Assembly (NCBI GenBank): GCA_029548715.1 | Contig: JAKPMW010000232.1 | Location: 1-31,507, forward strand | DNA: 31,507 nucleotides | Source of the DNA: Spirochaetota bacterium | GTDB lineage: Bacteria; Spirochaetota; JAGLSM01; JAKPMW01 | Reading direction: 5' to 3' | Shown: positions 1 to 9,220 of the stretch, piece by piece | How positions within the stretch are numbered: the first letter of the stretch is position 1 | How the letters are laid out: each line of letters opens with the position of its first letter | The notes under the pieces: generated by a model | What the model was told of the DNA's origin: nothing | Seen by the model: only the letters and a program-made list of their open reading frames with translations | The model's database searches: none | Made by a program: the position numbers and the translations under genes

Positions 1-1268
1 TTTCCGGGGCCGAGTCCGGCCTGATGCTGGCAGATCCCATCAGGTTGCAGTATCAGGCTGAGCGCGGAGATGGCCGGGCCCGGCTGATTCTTGCAATGAA
101 GCAAAAACCGGACATCCTGATCGGAACGGTCCTTGTAGGAAATAACATCGTCAATGTCTCGGCAGCTGTTTTGACAAACCGTCTGCTTGAGCACTGGATG
201 GAACCCTACATGGCCAATGTAGCGGCGACGCTCTCTCTGACGTTGATCATGCTGATCACCTCGGAGATTCTTCCCAAGATGATTTTTCAAAGCAGACCCG
301 AAGAGTTGTCACGCAGGGTGGCCCCCTGGCTTCGCCTTGTGGGCTGGATCCTGCGCCCGGTACTTCTTCTGGTCAATGGGGTCTCGGGTGTTCTTGTTTG
401 GGTGTTTGGAGGGGGAAAACGTGGGCGTGCCCCCCTGACCCGTGAAGATATCACGCTGCTTGCAGATGTGGGGATGGAACAGGGGGCGATCAATGCCCGT
501 TCCTATGCCCTGATTGGATCGGTCCTGGCTTTTACTCGGACTACGGCGAGGGAGATCATGACCCCGCTGGTTGATGTTGTTGCTTTGGGCGAGGATGCGG
601 TCGTCGAGGATGTAGTGCGTCTGATCGAGCGGACCGGATTTTCCCGCATCCCAGTGTACCGCAAGCATGCTCATACCATGACTGGCTATGTTTCAGCCTT
701 TGACCTCAAGCAGAGTCGGCGGACAGTCGGGATCTCGGAGTTTATCCGGCCCGCGGTATTTGTTCCCGAATCAAAGTGCATAGACGGGCTCCTGATCGAG
801 ATGCGACAGAAGCGGCTGCCGATGGTGTTTGTCGTGGATGAATGGGGCGGGACAGCCGGGATCATTACCCATGAAGACATTGCCGAGCATGTTGTCGGGC
901 AGATACTTGACAAGGGCGAGAAGATGGAACTGGAGATGCAGGAGGTCTCTCCGGGGGAATATCTTGCTGATGGCTGGACTGACGTGGACAAGGTCCAGCA
1001 GGTGCTCAGGATTCGGATCGAAAAAAAGGGTTTTGAAACCGTGGGAGGGTTTCTTGAATATCTGATGCAACGTGTTCCCGCGATTGAGGAAAGCGTGGCA
1101 TACGAGGGATACCGATTCCATGTGGAGGAAGCAGACAGTACGCGCGTGATCAGGGTGCGTATCAAGCAGGCAGGTTCGCGCAGGCGGTTGAAGTCTGATC
1201 AGACGCATGCCAAAAAACAGGCGCGAGCGGAACAAAATGGAAAGAAACATGAAACAGAACAGGTCTGA
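1..1268 (+). CDS. CNNM/CorC-family membrane protein with CBS pair (5' truncated by window)
   Basis: The reading frame is open to the left edge (first full codon at base 3), so the true start lies outside the window. Residues below count from the in-frame ATG at 24. The protein resembles the hemolysin C/CorC (CNNM, DUF21) family, linked to Mg2+/Co2+ export or tolerance at the inner membrane. What remains of the DUF21 membrane domain has hydrophobic stretches near residues 32-48, 66-87 and 101-128, with the family-like GNNIVNV and SEILPK motifs. A CBS-domain pair follows (about 175-295; REIMTPLVDV at its start, VVDEWGGTAGIITHEDI near its end). A small CorC_HlyC domain covers about 305-385, with DGWTDVDKV and VGGF motifs, and the tail is basic and polar. 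Its end overlaps the next gene. The family is well supported; the transported ion is not knowable from sequence. Confidence 0.88.
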   Translation, partial: SGAESGLMLADPIRLQYQAERGDGRARLILAMKQKPDILIGTVLVGNNIVNVSAAVLTNRLLEHWMEPYMANVAATLSLTLIMLITSEILPKMIFQSRPEELSRRVAPWLRLVGWILRPVLLLVNGVSGVLVWVFGGGKRGRAPLTREDITLLADVGMEQGAINARSYALIGSVLAFTRTTAREIMTPLVDVVALGEDAVVEDVVRLIERTGFSRIPVYRKHAHTMTGYVSAFDLKQSRRTVGISEFIRPAVFVPESKCIDGLLIEMRQKRLPMVFVVDEWGGTAGIITHEDIAEHVVGQILDKGEKMELEMQEVSPGEYLADGWTDVDKVQQVLRIRIEKKGFETVGGFLEYLMQRVPAIEESVAYEGYRFHVEEADSTRVIRVRIKQAGSRRRLKSDQTHAKKQARAEQNGKKHETEQV

Positions 1269-3255
1269 CAGCTCGATTCTTGAGAGTATTACACAAGCAG
1301 CACAAGGATGTTTGCTGGATGATTTGGTGGGCGGGGACAGGGATTGTGCGGATGTTCTTGCAGAACTTGCCCGGCTTGTCCGCGCAGGACAGGTTTGTTT
1401 TTCCGGGAACCGGTTTATGGTTCAGGGAAAAGGCGATCTGAAACTGTTTACGGACAGTTTTGGTGATCTTGCAAGGGTGCTTGAAAAGTATTCATTGCCG
1501 GACGGGTTTCCCGAGGTGGTACTGCAGCAGGCCAGACGCTGCCGGGAAGCCGGCAAGAAAGAAACCGCTCGCAGGAAAAAGCTTGAGGGCTGGATCATCA
1601 CAATCGACTCCGAAACGGCCAAGGACCTTGACGATGCGGTGTCTGTCAGGCAGCTTCGTAACGGCTGGGAGCTTGGTGTGCATATCGCCGATGTCTCGTT
1701 TTATGTCGCCCGGGGGAGTGCACTTGACAGGGAAGCCTTTGCCAGAGGAACCAGCGTGTACCTCAACCGGCATGTTGTGCCGATGTTCCCGCATGAGCTC
1801 AGTGATGATTTGTGCAGTCTCAATACCGATCGGCCAAAGTTGGCCTTGTCGGCTTTTCTGGAGATTGATGCATCCGGGAAGCTGCTCTCCTCACGCTTTG
1901 AAAAGACCCTGATACACGTTTCCCGAAGGTTTTCCTACACCGAAGTTGAAAGCATTCTGCGCGGGAAGAAGGATCCCGATGCGGGAAAACTCCAGACGAT
2001 GGCCAGGGTTGCCGGTCTTTTGCGACGCAAGCGGCACGAGCAGGGGGGGCTTGAGTTTGAGGTGCCCGAGGTACGGATTGCTCTTGATGAAAAGGGAGAC
2101 CCGGTGGGTGTCACCGTTCCGGTGCGAAATGAAGCCGAGATGATTATCGAAGATTTCATGCTTGCTGCCAATGAGCAGGTGGCCAGTTTTCTCTCAAAAA
2201 AGGGAGCTTCAATATTCAGGATTCATGCCAGCCCTGATTCTGAAAAGCTGGCGGAGTTTGTCAAATTTGCCAATGGTGTCGGGCTGGGCTTGCGCATTCC
2301 GCGTGAAAACACACCGCGGGCCATGCAGCACCTGCTTGAAGAAGTGCGGGCGAATCCCCATGCCGGTGTGTTGAGCAGTCTTTTGCTGCGTACGATGCAG
2401 AAGGCCGTCTACAGCACGGACAACCCGGGACATTTTGGGCTTGCGTTTGCCGATTACACACATTTTACTTCGCCGATCCGGCGCTATCCCGATCTGGTGG
2501 TACACCGGCTGCTTTCCTCGGCCATCGAGGGGAAGAAGGCCTATACCGAAAAGGAACTGGAGCGAATCGCTGAACAGGCTACCAAAATGGAGCAAAACGC
2601 GGTTGACGCCGAGCGGGAGTATACCCGGATCAAGGGCGCCCGGTTTCTGGGGAAGAAGACAGGCGAGGTATGCGAGGGCAAGGTAACCTCGGTGACCTCG
2701 TGGGGGATGTTCATCACGCTTCTCCAGTGGGGATTGGACGGATTGCTGCATATTTCCGAGCTTCGCGATGACTACTATCGTCTTGATACCTGGGGACACA
2801 CGCTGGTTGGAGAACGGACCGGGCGCGTCTACAGCATCGGAAGTGTCATCCGGGTACGGATCAAATCAGTCAATGCCGAAAAGGGTTTTGTGGACCTTGT
2901 TCTTGAAGAGAGTGAGTTGAAGGGCGGCAAGAGCAGGTCAGGCGGAGGAAGCGGGAAGCATGGGGCAAGGTCGTCCCGGACTGGTTCCGCAGGGGACAGA
3001 AGAACAGGCGACAAAAATGCCAGGACTTCTGAACAGCGCTCACGGAATGGTGCTGCGGGACCGGCGCGTACAGATGCCGGGCGGAATGCGGGGGCACGAC
3101 AGGGACAGGCGAGGCAGGATCCCGGCAGGATCAGCAAGGCGACGCATCCGGTAAAGACAACTCAGCCAGAAGGGGTCCGGGAACCAGTCATTCAGCCTGT
3201 TGCCGAGCAGGAAAAATCATCCAGAGGAAAGGGATGGCGTTTTTGGAAGAAATAG
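1207..3255 (+). CDS. rnr: RNase R/RNase II-family 3'-5' exoribonuclease lacking cold-shock domains
   Basis: Processive 3'-to-5' exoribonuclease that degrades structured RNA. Residues count from the ATG at 1207. A winged-helix-like N-terminus (about 22-75) is followed almost directly by the RNB catalytic domain (about 130-470). The four metal-binding aspartates D134, D140, D142 and D143 are present in DSETAKDLDDAV, and the RNA-binding signature HFTSPIRRYPDL sits at 419-430. An S1 domain (about 485-568) and a Lys/Arg/Gly/Ser-rich tail ending in WRFWKK complete it. Compared with E. coli RNase R, both cold-shock domains between the HTH and RNB are missing. The start is uncertain: ATG 1207 overlaps the upstream gene by 62 bp and has no clear Shine-Dalgarno, whereas ATG 1249 follows GGAAAG and would overlap by 20 bp. 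The enzyme family is certain; the exact RNase R subtype is inferred. Confidence 0.92.
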   Translation: MPKNRRERNKMERNMKQNRSDSSILESITQAAQGCLLDDLVGGDRDCADVLAELARLVRAGQVCFSGNRFMVQGKGDLKLFTDSFGDLARVLEKYSLPDGFPEVVLQQARRCREAGKKETARRKKLEGWIITIDSETAKDLDDAVSVRQLRNGWELGVHIADVSFYVARGSALDREAFARGTSVYLNRHVVPMFPHELSDDLCSLNTDRPKLALSAFLEIDASGKLLSSRFEKTLIHVSRRFSYTEVESILRGKKDPDAGKLQTMARVAGLLRRKRHEQGGLEFEVPEVRIALDEKGDPVGVTVPVRNEAEMIIEDFMLAANEQVASFLSKKGASIFRIHASPDSEKLAEFVKFANGVGLGLRIPRENTPRAMQHLLEEVRANPHAGVLSSLLLRTMQKAVYSTDNPGHFGLAFADYTHFTSPIRRYPDLVVHRLLSSAIEGKKAYTEKELERIAEQATKMEQNAVDAEREYTRIKGARFLGKKTGEVCEGKVTSVTSWGMFITLLQWGLDGLLHISELRDDYYRLDTWGHTLVGERTGRVYSIGSVIRVRIKSVNAEKGFVDLVLEESELKGGKSRSGGGSGKHGARSSRTGSAGDRRTGDKNARTSEQRSRNGAAGPARTDAGRNAGARQGQARQDPGRISKATHPVKTTQPEGVREPVIQPVAEQEKSSRGKGWRFWKK

Positions 3256-3310
3256 CTGATACTTCAGAAAGCTTCAGGACAAAATTCTTTGACAAGTTGG
3301 AGGTAGTTTT

Positions 3311-3652
3311 ATGAGGGTACTGATTGGTGTGCTGCTTGTGCTGTCTCTGGTTGCCTGCGGTAAAAAAGGCGAGCAAGTGCAGGGTCATGAAAAAGGTGCT
3401 GTTACCAATTCCGCTGTGACGCTCAAGCAGATTGACGCGGCCGAACTGGCAAAAAATGACGGGAAAAATGGTCGCCCGGCCTGGGTGGCGTATAAGGGAA
3501 AGGTCTATGATGTCACGGCTGTCCCTGCCTGGAAGACCGGTACGCACAAGGGTCATGGGGCCGGGCAGGATATCACTGCAGCCCTTGCCTCCGCCCCGCA
3601 TGGGGACAAGGTGTTTGCCAAGCTGACGCCTGTTGGTGAACTCAAGAAATAG
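3311..3652 (+). CDS. Lipoprotein with cytochrome b5-like heme/steroid-binding domain
   Basis: This 113-residue protein has a lipoprotein signal peptide ending in LSLVAC, predicting lipidation at Cys16 and a periplasm-facing membrane anchor. Residues 38-113 match the short bacterial cytochrome b5-like domain (COG4892 type): PAWVAYKGKVYDVT, then a Trp-containing segment, then a histidine cluster (H79, H82) and APHG (H97), which may supply heme ligands. The ligand and redox partner are unknown. A strong TTGGAGG precedes the ATG. A rho-independent terminator follows directly, so this is probably the last gene of the transcript that carries the RNase R gene, 55 bp upstream. The domain call is good; actual heme binding is inference. 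Confidence 0.8.
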   Translation: MRVLIGVLLVLSLVACGKKGEQVQGHEKGAVTNSAVTLKQIDAAELAKNDGKNGRPAWVAYKGKVYDVTAVPAWKTGTHKGHGAGQDITAALASAPHGDKVFAKLTPVGELKK

Positions 3653-3668
3653 CCGACCGGCTTGCAGC

Positions 3669-3695
3669 AAAACCGCCCGGATGGGGCGGTTTTTT
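3669..3695 (+). terminator. Rho-independent terminator
   Basis: A 10-bp inverted repeat, AAAACCGCCC / GGGCGGTTTT, around the loop GGATG, running into a T tract. It lies 16 bp after the stop of the cytochrome b5-like lipoprotein gene and separates it from the exbD-like gene. Confidence 0.9.
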
Positions 3696-3753
3696 GTTCT
3701 TCCGGTGCAGTATATTGATATGAGGAAGGGTCACTGGCAAAGATGGAGGAGCT

Positions 3754-4149
3754 ATGAAATTCAGGCGCAGGCTGCAGCAGAAGGTGGGTATCGACATGAC
3801 GCCCATGATCGACTCAGTGTTTCTGCTGCTCATCTTCTTTATGATAACATCTTCCATTATCAAGGATCAGGGGATCCAGGTAACCCTGCCGCACGCCAAG
3901 AGCTCCGAGTCGCAACCGGATCGTGACCTTGTTATCAGCATCAGTCGGGAGGGTGTCATTTATCTGAATGAGGTGCGGGTTGCCAAGAAGGATCTCTACC
4001 AGAAGCTGAGAAAATTGTACAAGGAGGTCAAACGTGACTTCCTTATCATACGTGCGGATGAAGTCATCGAGTACGGTGTCCTTGTCGAAGTAATGGATAT
4101 TGCCCGCCTTGCGGGTATCTATAATGTTTCACTGTCGACCAAACGATAG
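3754..4149 (+). CDS. exbD: ExbD/TolR-family biopolymer transport protein
   Basis: Small inner-membrane protein of the proton-driven ExbB-ExbD / TolQ-TolR motor family. The 131 residues comprise a short basic cytoplasmic N-terminus, one transmembrane helix (about 18-37) and a periplasmic domain. The helix carries the family signature DMTPMIDSVFLLLIFFM; D20 corresponds to the protonatable aspartate of ExbD and TolR. The start is set by GGAGGAGCT just before the ATG. A terminator lies upstream and a TonB-like gene follows after 30 bp, so the two are probably co-transcribed. No ExbB/TolQ stator gene is in the window, so the partner must be encoded elsewhere. ExbD and TolR cannot be told apart from sequence alone; the TonB-like neighbour favours ExbD. 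Confidence 0.9.
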   Translation: MKFRRRLQQKVGIDMTPMIDSVFLLLIFFMITSSIIKDQGIQVTLPHAKSSESQPDRDLVISISREGVIYLNEVRVAKKDLYQKLRKLYKEVKRDFLIIRADEVIEYGVLVEVMDIARLAGIYNVSLSTKR

Positions 4150-4179
4150 TCAACAGATGGGACAGGGAGGAGAGGCGCT

Positions 4180-5028
4180 ATGGAGGGAATCCGGGATGGC
4201 ATGCGATTTGATCGCATGGTTGTCGTCTCGATTGCTGCGCACTGTCTCCTTCTCGTTCTTGTATCCCTTTTCTGGGGGGGGACTGAGATTCCTCCGGTAC
4301 GGACAGTCCAGCTTGTCATCGAGTCACGGACTGTTTCACGTGAGGTGATTGCCGAAGTCAGGCGGGAGAGTGCCCCTGCCAGGGCCCGGCAGGATTCACA
4401 GGAACGAGGATCAGCGGACGATTCGCTCGAAAACCTTCTTGAACGGTCCTCGTTTCCACACAAGCCCGCACCCGAACGGGAACTGCCCAACCGGAGGCGG
4501 GAGGATGATTTTGACTATGGCTCTCTCAGGCGCGATCACGAATCTCCTGCCGGAAGGCTGGAGCGAAACCCTGATTCAAAGGACATGCAGGCCCATCGTC
4601 CCTCTCTGACGGATCGGGATACCAGGGACAGGGCAGGTGCGCGCGATACTTTTGGCCGGGATGATCTGACCAGACAGGGCGGAAAGAGCAGCACCCCCGG
4701 AATTAGCGGTTCCGATTTTGCCCGGCAGGGTGACCGGGGCAGTGGTGTGACCGGGCTTGTCAATCTGAGGGGGCGAAACTGTGTCTATCGCCCTATGATT
4801 ACGCTGCCTGAGCGCTACAGCCGGCAGGGTTTGTCATATACCGTCCAGGTCGAGATAAGCGTGACCGAGGAGGGGATTGTCAGTCGGGCGGCTGTTACCG
4901 AGCCAAGTGGAAATCCGGAGCTTGACCTTTTGCTCGAGCAACGGGCACGGATGTTCAGATTTGAGGCAGCCTCAGCGGGAACCGGGACCCAGGCCGGGAT
5001 GATTGCGTTTTCCATTCAACCGAGGTAA
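4180..5028 (+). CDS. TonB-family protein with charged, non-proline linker
   Basis: Predicted periplasm-spanning protein of 282 residues. It has one N-terminal transmembrane anchor (about 13-33, including IAAHCLLLVLVSLFW), a long linker (about 34-195) and a C-terminal domain (about 196-282) that looks like TonB_C: YTVQVEISVTEEGIV, a VTEPSG turn, then a helix and a final strand. The linker is unusual: dominated by Arg, Asp, Glu and Ser, not the Pro-Lys repeats of classical TonB. RBS GGAGG precedes ATG 4180. It lies between the exbD-like gene (30 bp) and tamB (5 bp), suggesting one transcript. It may carry proton-motive energy to an outer-membrane partner; TolA-like function is an alternative. 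Which partner it serves is unknown. Confidence 0.78.
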   Translation: MEGIRDGMRFDRMVVVSIAAHCLLLVLVSLFWGGTEIPPVRTVQLVIESRTVSREVIAEVRRESAPARARQDSQERGSADDSLENLLERSSFPHKPAPERELPNRRREDDFDYGSLRRDHESPAGRLERNPDSKDMQAHRPSLTDRDTRDRAGARDTFGRDDLTRQGGKSSTPGISGSDFARQGDRGSGVTGLVNLRGRNCVYRPMITLPERYSRQGLSYTVQVEISVTEEGIVSRAAVTEPSGNPELDLLLEQRARMFRFEAASAGTGTQAGMIAFSIQPR

Positions 5029-5033
5029 TCCCT

Positions 5034-8000
5034 GTGAATCAGCGATCAGGTGCATTCATTCTCCCGGCCATGGCAGGCAGCGTTCTTGTTTTTCTTTTTG
5101 CGCTTGCTGTCCTGATCAATCATGCGGTTGGGACCCTGCTTGTTTCGCTGGAGGATGATCTTGTAGCAGGGATAGAACGCGAAAACGGAATCCGCATCGC
5201 ATACGATTCGATCTCGATCGCCTCCCTTGATACCCTGGTGATGAATGGCCTGAAGATCCGCCATGCGGACACCAACCGTCAGGCTATCCTGGCAAGCCTC
5301 GACAGGGCCGAGGTGCAGGTCCGGCTTATCCCTCCGATTTTTGGTGGCAAGGACGTGATGGAATCCATTTCGTCGCTGGTGTTTGACAATCCCTCGATCA
5401 ACCTGTACAGCGATGGCTCGCTTTTTGACAGTTTTCGCGAGGCGGCAGTTCGACGGGAAACAAACACCTCCGCGAAACCAGGCAAAAAATTTGATGTCGA
5501 TGTTGTCATCCGAAACGGCATGGTGCGGGTGTATGGGTCTGATTCAATCCAGGCTGTTCCACCGGCTGCACCCCTTGCTGAAGTCAGCCTTCACAATCTT
5601 GATCTTGAATTGAGGGAAAACAAGGGAAGTTTTAGTATCAAGAGCGAACTGGCCATGCTCCCCTCGCAGGATCTTGTTGCGGGAAAGCTTGAAGTCGCTG
5701 GCATTCTTGACCTTGATACCGGTTCTGTTGATGCTCTTGTGACGGCAAGCGGATCCAGGGTCGCGGGATTTGTCCTGCCCGAGTTGCGTTTTTTCGTCTC
5801 AAGGGAGGCTGGCCAGGTAACGGTTGATTCATCCACCTTTGGTCAGCCGGTCTCAATTGACGGGCGCTGGAGGGAGGGCGCCGAGGGGAGCTTTGTATTG
5901 ACCCTCGACAGAAATCTTCGCTCTTTCGACAGTTTTATGACCCGAACAGCTTCCAGCGTATTGGGACGGATGTTTTTTTCGAAAGATGATCAGTACAGCC
6001 CAACCGGAAAGGTCGTTGTTGATATAGGAAGTGAAGGAGTCCGGATGTCGGGCGATCTTGCCATTGAGGACCGGAATGGCCGTCCCGTGTTCCGGTTTGC
6101 AGCGGGCGGAAACAGCCAGATTTTGACGGTTGACCGTTTTGAACTTGCAAGGGATGAGCATCTCATCAGCCTCTCCGGCTACTGGGACTGGAAGGGGTTT
6201 CCCCATTTTGCTGCCAGAGTGAGAAAGTTTGAACTGGAAGGGGCGACAATCGATGGTAATTGTACTGTCAGGCCTGCCGCGGACGGGATGGTTGCCCTTG
6301 ACCTGGAGGGTCTGGCGCTCAATGGCCGGCATATTGGATCTGTTTCAGCCCTGATGAACCCGGGAGCTTCGAAGATCTCTTTTGACGGTTTCTCAGGCAC
6401 CCTCAGGGGGCATGCTGCGTTGGGTGCTGAATCTGCCGCTGTACAGCTTGATTTGTCCGGCTTTCAGCTTGGAGATCTGGTCGAAGCCCTGACAGGAGCC
6501 GGATTCGTATCTGGCTGGAGCATGTCGGGGCCGCTTGTTGTCAGCAGAGGAACCAACGGGATATCGCTTCGGGGCGAAACGACGGTAGTCACTGCCGGAC
6601 AGGGAAATATTGTTTCTGCCTTCAAGTACAATGGAGAGGAATTGCGTATCGACCGCTTTGAGAGCGATTGGCTGTCACTGACAGGAGCTGTGCGGCGGGA
6701 GTATGATGGCGCGAGTGGAAAGTTCCTGATTGACTACAACGGCAGGCGCTGGCCTCTGACCACCCAGATCAAGCAGACCGGGGACATTGCGCGGGTAGGT
6801 GTCGAAATAACCGGTATGCTTGCTGGTCAGGCGGACATTTCAGGGAATGAGGTGCGGGCATCGCTGTCTCTCAGCGGGATAGATCTTGCCCCCTTTGGAG
6901 TCAACGGTATTCTCAAGGGAGAGGGGACTCTGGTGCGGCGTGGGGGCGCTGTACTGACTGGTGGCACATTTTCGCTCAGGATGCAAGACCCCGGGATTCC
7001 GTCGGCGGCATTGGTGTTTCATGGAGCAGACCGGAGATTTGATGTCACCAGTATTGTCCTCGAGCGGGAGGGGCATGCATTCTCGGGAGGCGGCACGGTC
7101 TGGTTTGATGAACAGGACTCGGTTCATTGCTCGCTGGCATTTGCCAATGGATTGGCTCTTCAGGCGAACACGATTCCGGGAGGGGTTGTTGTCCAGTCAC
7201 AGTTTGACAACCTTGATCTGGCCGGCGTTTTTCCCGGAATCATGGCAGGAGTTCTTCAGGGACGTGCCGAAGTCCGGCTTGTCGGGGAGGTACCTGCTGC
7301 ATCGTGGAATATCCGCCTTTCAAAAGGCACATTGCAGGGCCTGCAGGTATCGATTGTATCGGAAGCCAAAAGCCGGCCGGGCGGGTTTCAGCTTGAAAAG
7401 ACCAGTCTGGTTTTTGGGGATGCCGAGCTGTCGGTCCGTAACGGATATCTTGTCCAGACAGCGGGCGGTCTTGATTTTATGTGCAACGGTACCTTCGTCT
7501 GGGGAGGCGCCCCTTTCAGGGTCGATGGACGGATTCTTGCGCAGGGCGGGACCTCAAGCGGACAGGCCGAGGCCGTTGTGGCTCTTTCAGGTGTGCGCTT
7601 CGGAAACAGCAGGGTGACGGATTTTTCGAGTGCCATCATGAACAGAGGTGGGCGCCTTGATATTCGCAAGACTGGTCCTGCCGGACTGGATGGATGGTAT
7701 GACCTGGCCGCCAACCGGATGAATCTGAGATATTCCGATTCAAGCGGCATGTCCTTGCTTGTCCAGGGAAAAAACGGGAAGCAGCTTGACCTGACGGCAC
7801 ACGCTGTTGGACTTCCGTTGTCTGTCTTGCAGAATTATCCTGTCGTGTTCCGTTCCGCTGAGGGGCGTGCGAATCTGAGCATCAGTCTCAGGGGGCCGGC
7901 TGAGCGTCCCGAGGTTTCGGGATTGGCACGGATCGAAAATGCCAGGATGGATCTGAGCATGCTCCGAAGTCCTCTGACCAGACTTGCCCTGCAGGCAAGT

Positions 8001-9173
8001 GTGACGCAGGGCACCATTACGCTGGGATACCTCACGGCGACCAACGGGAGTGGCAGCCTGTCTGTCCGGGGCAAGGCCTTTATCAGGAATGGTGAGGTAG
8101 ACGACATTGATGTCAGGCTGCAGACCGACAGAAAGCACGGACTTGACCTTGATCTGGTGGATCCGGAGATTCGTTCATCAGGTGGTGCCCTGGCAGATCT
8201 CTTCATCACCGGAAACATCAATGCGCCACATGTCCAGGGACGTGTGGCCCTGCATGACAACGAATTCTTTTACATGGAAGACTCGGCCATTCCGAGCAAG
8301 GAAAACTGGATCAAGCGGATCCGCTGGAATCTCGAAGTGGCCGTGCTGGATGGTGTGAGCTATGTCAACCAGCTTGTCACCGCGATGATTCAGCCTGGCT
8401 CGTCACTCCATTTGAAGAACAGCATTATTGACAAGGATTTTCTGGTCAGCGGGAGGGTGACCGCATCCCGCGGAACATTTGACTACATCAACCACGAATT
8501 CAGGATCGAACAGCCGACATATATTGAATTCAGGCGGACTTCATTCGGACTTGATCCATGGCTTGCATTTCGTGGGCGCCTGCGGCTCAAGGATGAAGAG
8601 CTGGAAAACGTGGATATCTATCTTACATTTGCAGGCCCTCTCTCGACAGGGATCAATCCGGTCTTCAGTGCTGAGCCCGAGCGGTCCCAGGATGAGATTC
8701 GAGTCCTGCTCGGGATCGAGCAGCCCGATACCACATCAGCCGATGGTCGCCGGAAAAACGAAAACATCATGCTGCGCTCGACAGAGCTGATCTCGCTGCT
8801 CGGGTTGAAGCCGCTTACAAAGGAAATCCGGGAGTGGTTCGGGCTTGATATTTTCACCATACGTACACCTATTGTGCGGAATATCCTCGAGCGGGAGAGT
8901 CTGGATGCACTTGACCCCAAACGGCAGCTCTCGATTTTCAGGGACACCCAGTTCTCACTGGGAAAGTATTTGACCAGTTTCATGTTTGTTGAATATACTT
9001 TGGTACTGAAAGACGATCTGCAAAGCTTTGGGGATGTGTTGCCCACGCATCAGGTGGGTCTCGAGTTGAGTTTCGACTTTCTCAATCTGGGGTATCTCAT
9101 CAAGCCTACAGAAAAAAGCGGGTTCGGTGAGTACGAGCAAAGCATCGAGCTTCGTTTTCGACAGCGGTTCTAG
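5034..9173 (+). CDS. tamB: TamB-like translocation and assembly / lipid-transport protein
   Basis: Very large envelope protein (1379 residues) of the AsmA-like TamB (DUF490) family. It has an N-terminal membrane anchor (about 10-33), then a long series of beta-rich repeats expected to form a periplasm-spanning hydrophobic groove. The conserved C-terminal TamB domain covers about the last 350 residues, with RGTFDYINHEFRIEQP followed by SQDEIRVLLGIEQ, and the protein ends in FRQRF. TamB-family proteins are implicated in phospholipid transport to, and autotransporter assembly in, the outer membrane. The GTG start at 5034 follows GAGG and lies 5 bp after the TonB-like stop. bamA begins 47 bp downstream, the usual neighbour where tamA is absent; no tamA is seen. 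The family call is confident; the cargo is inference. Confidence 0.9.
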   Translation: MNQRSGAFILPAMAGSVLVFLFALAVLINHAVGTLLVSLEDDLVAGIERENGIRIAYDSISIASLDTLVMNGLKIRHADTNRQAILASLDRAEVQVRLIPPIFGGKDVMESISSLVFDNPSINLYSDGSLFDSFREAAVRRETNTSAKPGKKFDVDVVIRNGMVRVYGSDSIQAVPPAAPLAEVSLHNLDLELRENKGSFSIKSELAMLPSQDLVAGKLEVAGILDLDTGSVDALVTASGSRVAGFVLPELRFFVSREAGQVTVDSSTFGQPVSIDGRWREGAEGSFVLTLDRNLRSFDSFMTRTASSVLGRMFFSKDDQYSPTGKVVVDIGSEGVRMSGDLAIEDRNGRPVFRFAAGGNSQILTVDRFELARDEHLISLSGYWDWKGFPHFAARVRKFELEGATIDGNCTVRPAADGMVALDLEGLALNGRHIGSVSALMNPGASKISFDGFSGTLRGHAALGAESAAVQLDLSGFQLGDLVEALTGAGFVSGWSMSGPLVVSRGTNGISLRGETTVVTAGQGNIVSAFKYNGEELRIDRFESDWLSLTGAVRREYDGASGKFLIDYNGRRWPLTTQIKQTGDIARVGVEITGMLAGQADISGNEVRASLSLSGIDLAPFGVNGILKGEGTLVRRGGAVLTGGTFSLRMQDPGIPSAALVFHGADRRFDVTSIVLEREGHAFSGGGTVWFDEQDSVHCSLAFANGLALQANTIPGGVVVQSQFDNLDLAGVFPGIMAGVLQGRAEVRLVGEVPAASWNIRLSKGTLQGLQVSIVSEAKSRPGGFQLEKTSLVFGDAELSVRNGYLVQTAGGLDFMCNGTFVWGGAPFRVDGRILAQGGTSSGQAEAVVALSGVRFGNSRVTDFSSAIMNRGGRLDIRKTGPAGLDGWYDLAANRMNLRYSDSSGMSLLVQGKNGKQLDLTAHAVGLPLSVLQNYPVVFRSAEGRANLSISLRGPAERPEVSGLARIENARMDLSMLRSPLTRLALQASVTQGTITLGYLTATNGSGSLSVRGKAFIRNGEVDDIDVRLQTDRKHGLDLDLVDPEIRSSGGALADLFITGNINAPHVQGRVALHDNEFFYMEDSAIPSKENWIKRIRWNLEVAVLDGVSYVNQLVTAMIQPGSSLHLKNSIIDKDFLVSGRVTASRGTFDYINHEFRIEQPTYIEFRRTSFGLDPWLAFRGRLRLKDEELENVDIYLTFAGPLSTGINPVFSAEPERSQDEIRVLLGIEQPDTTSADGRRKNENIMLRSTELISLLGLKPLTKEIREWFGLDIFTIRTPIVRNILERESLDALDPKRQLSIFRDTQFSLGKYLTSFMFVEYTLVLKDDLQSFGDVLPTHQVGLELSFDFLNLGYLIKPTEKSGFGEYEQSIELRFRQRF

Positions 9174-9220
9174 GGATACCGCGAATGGGTATGTCGGGGT
9201 AACGATTTGGAGCGTATTCA

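Noticed and set aside
3289..3294. TTGACA resembling a -35 box before the cytochrome b5-like lipoprotein gene
   Set aside because: The matching -10 would fall on the start codon, so transcription would begin inside the gene, and no -10-like sequence is there.
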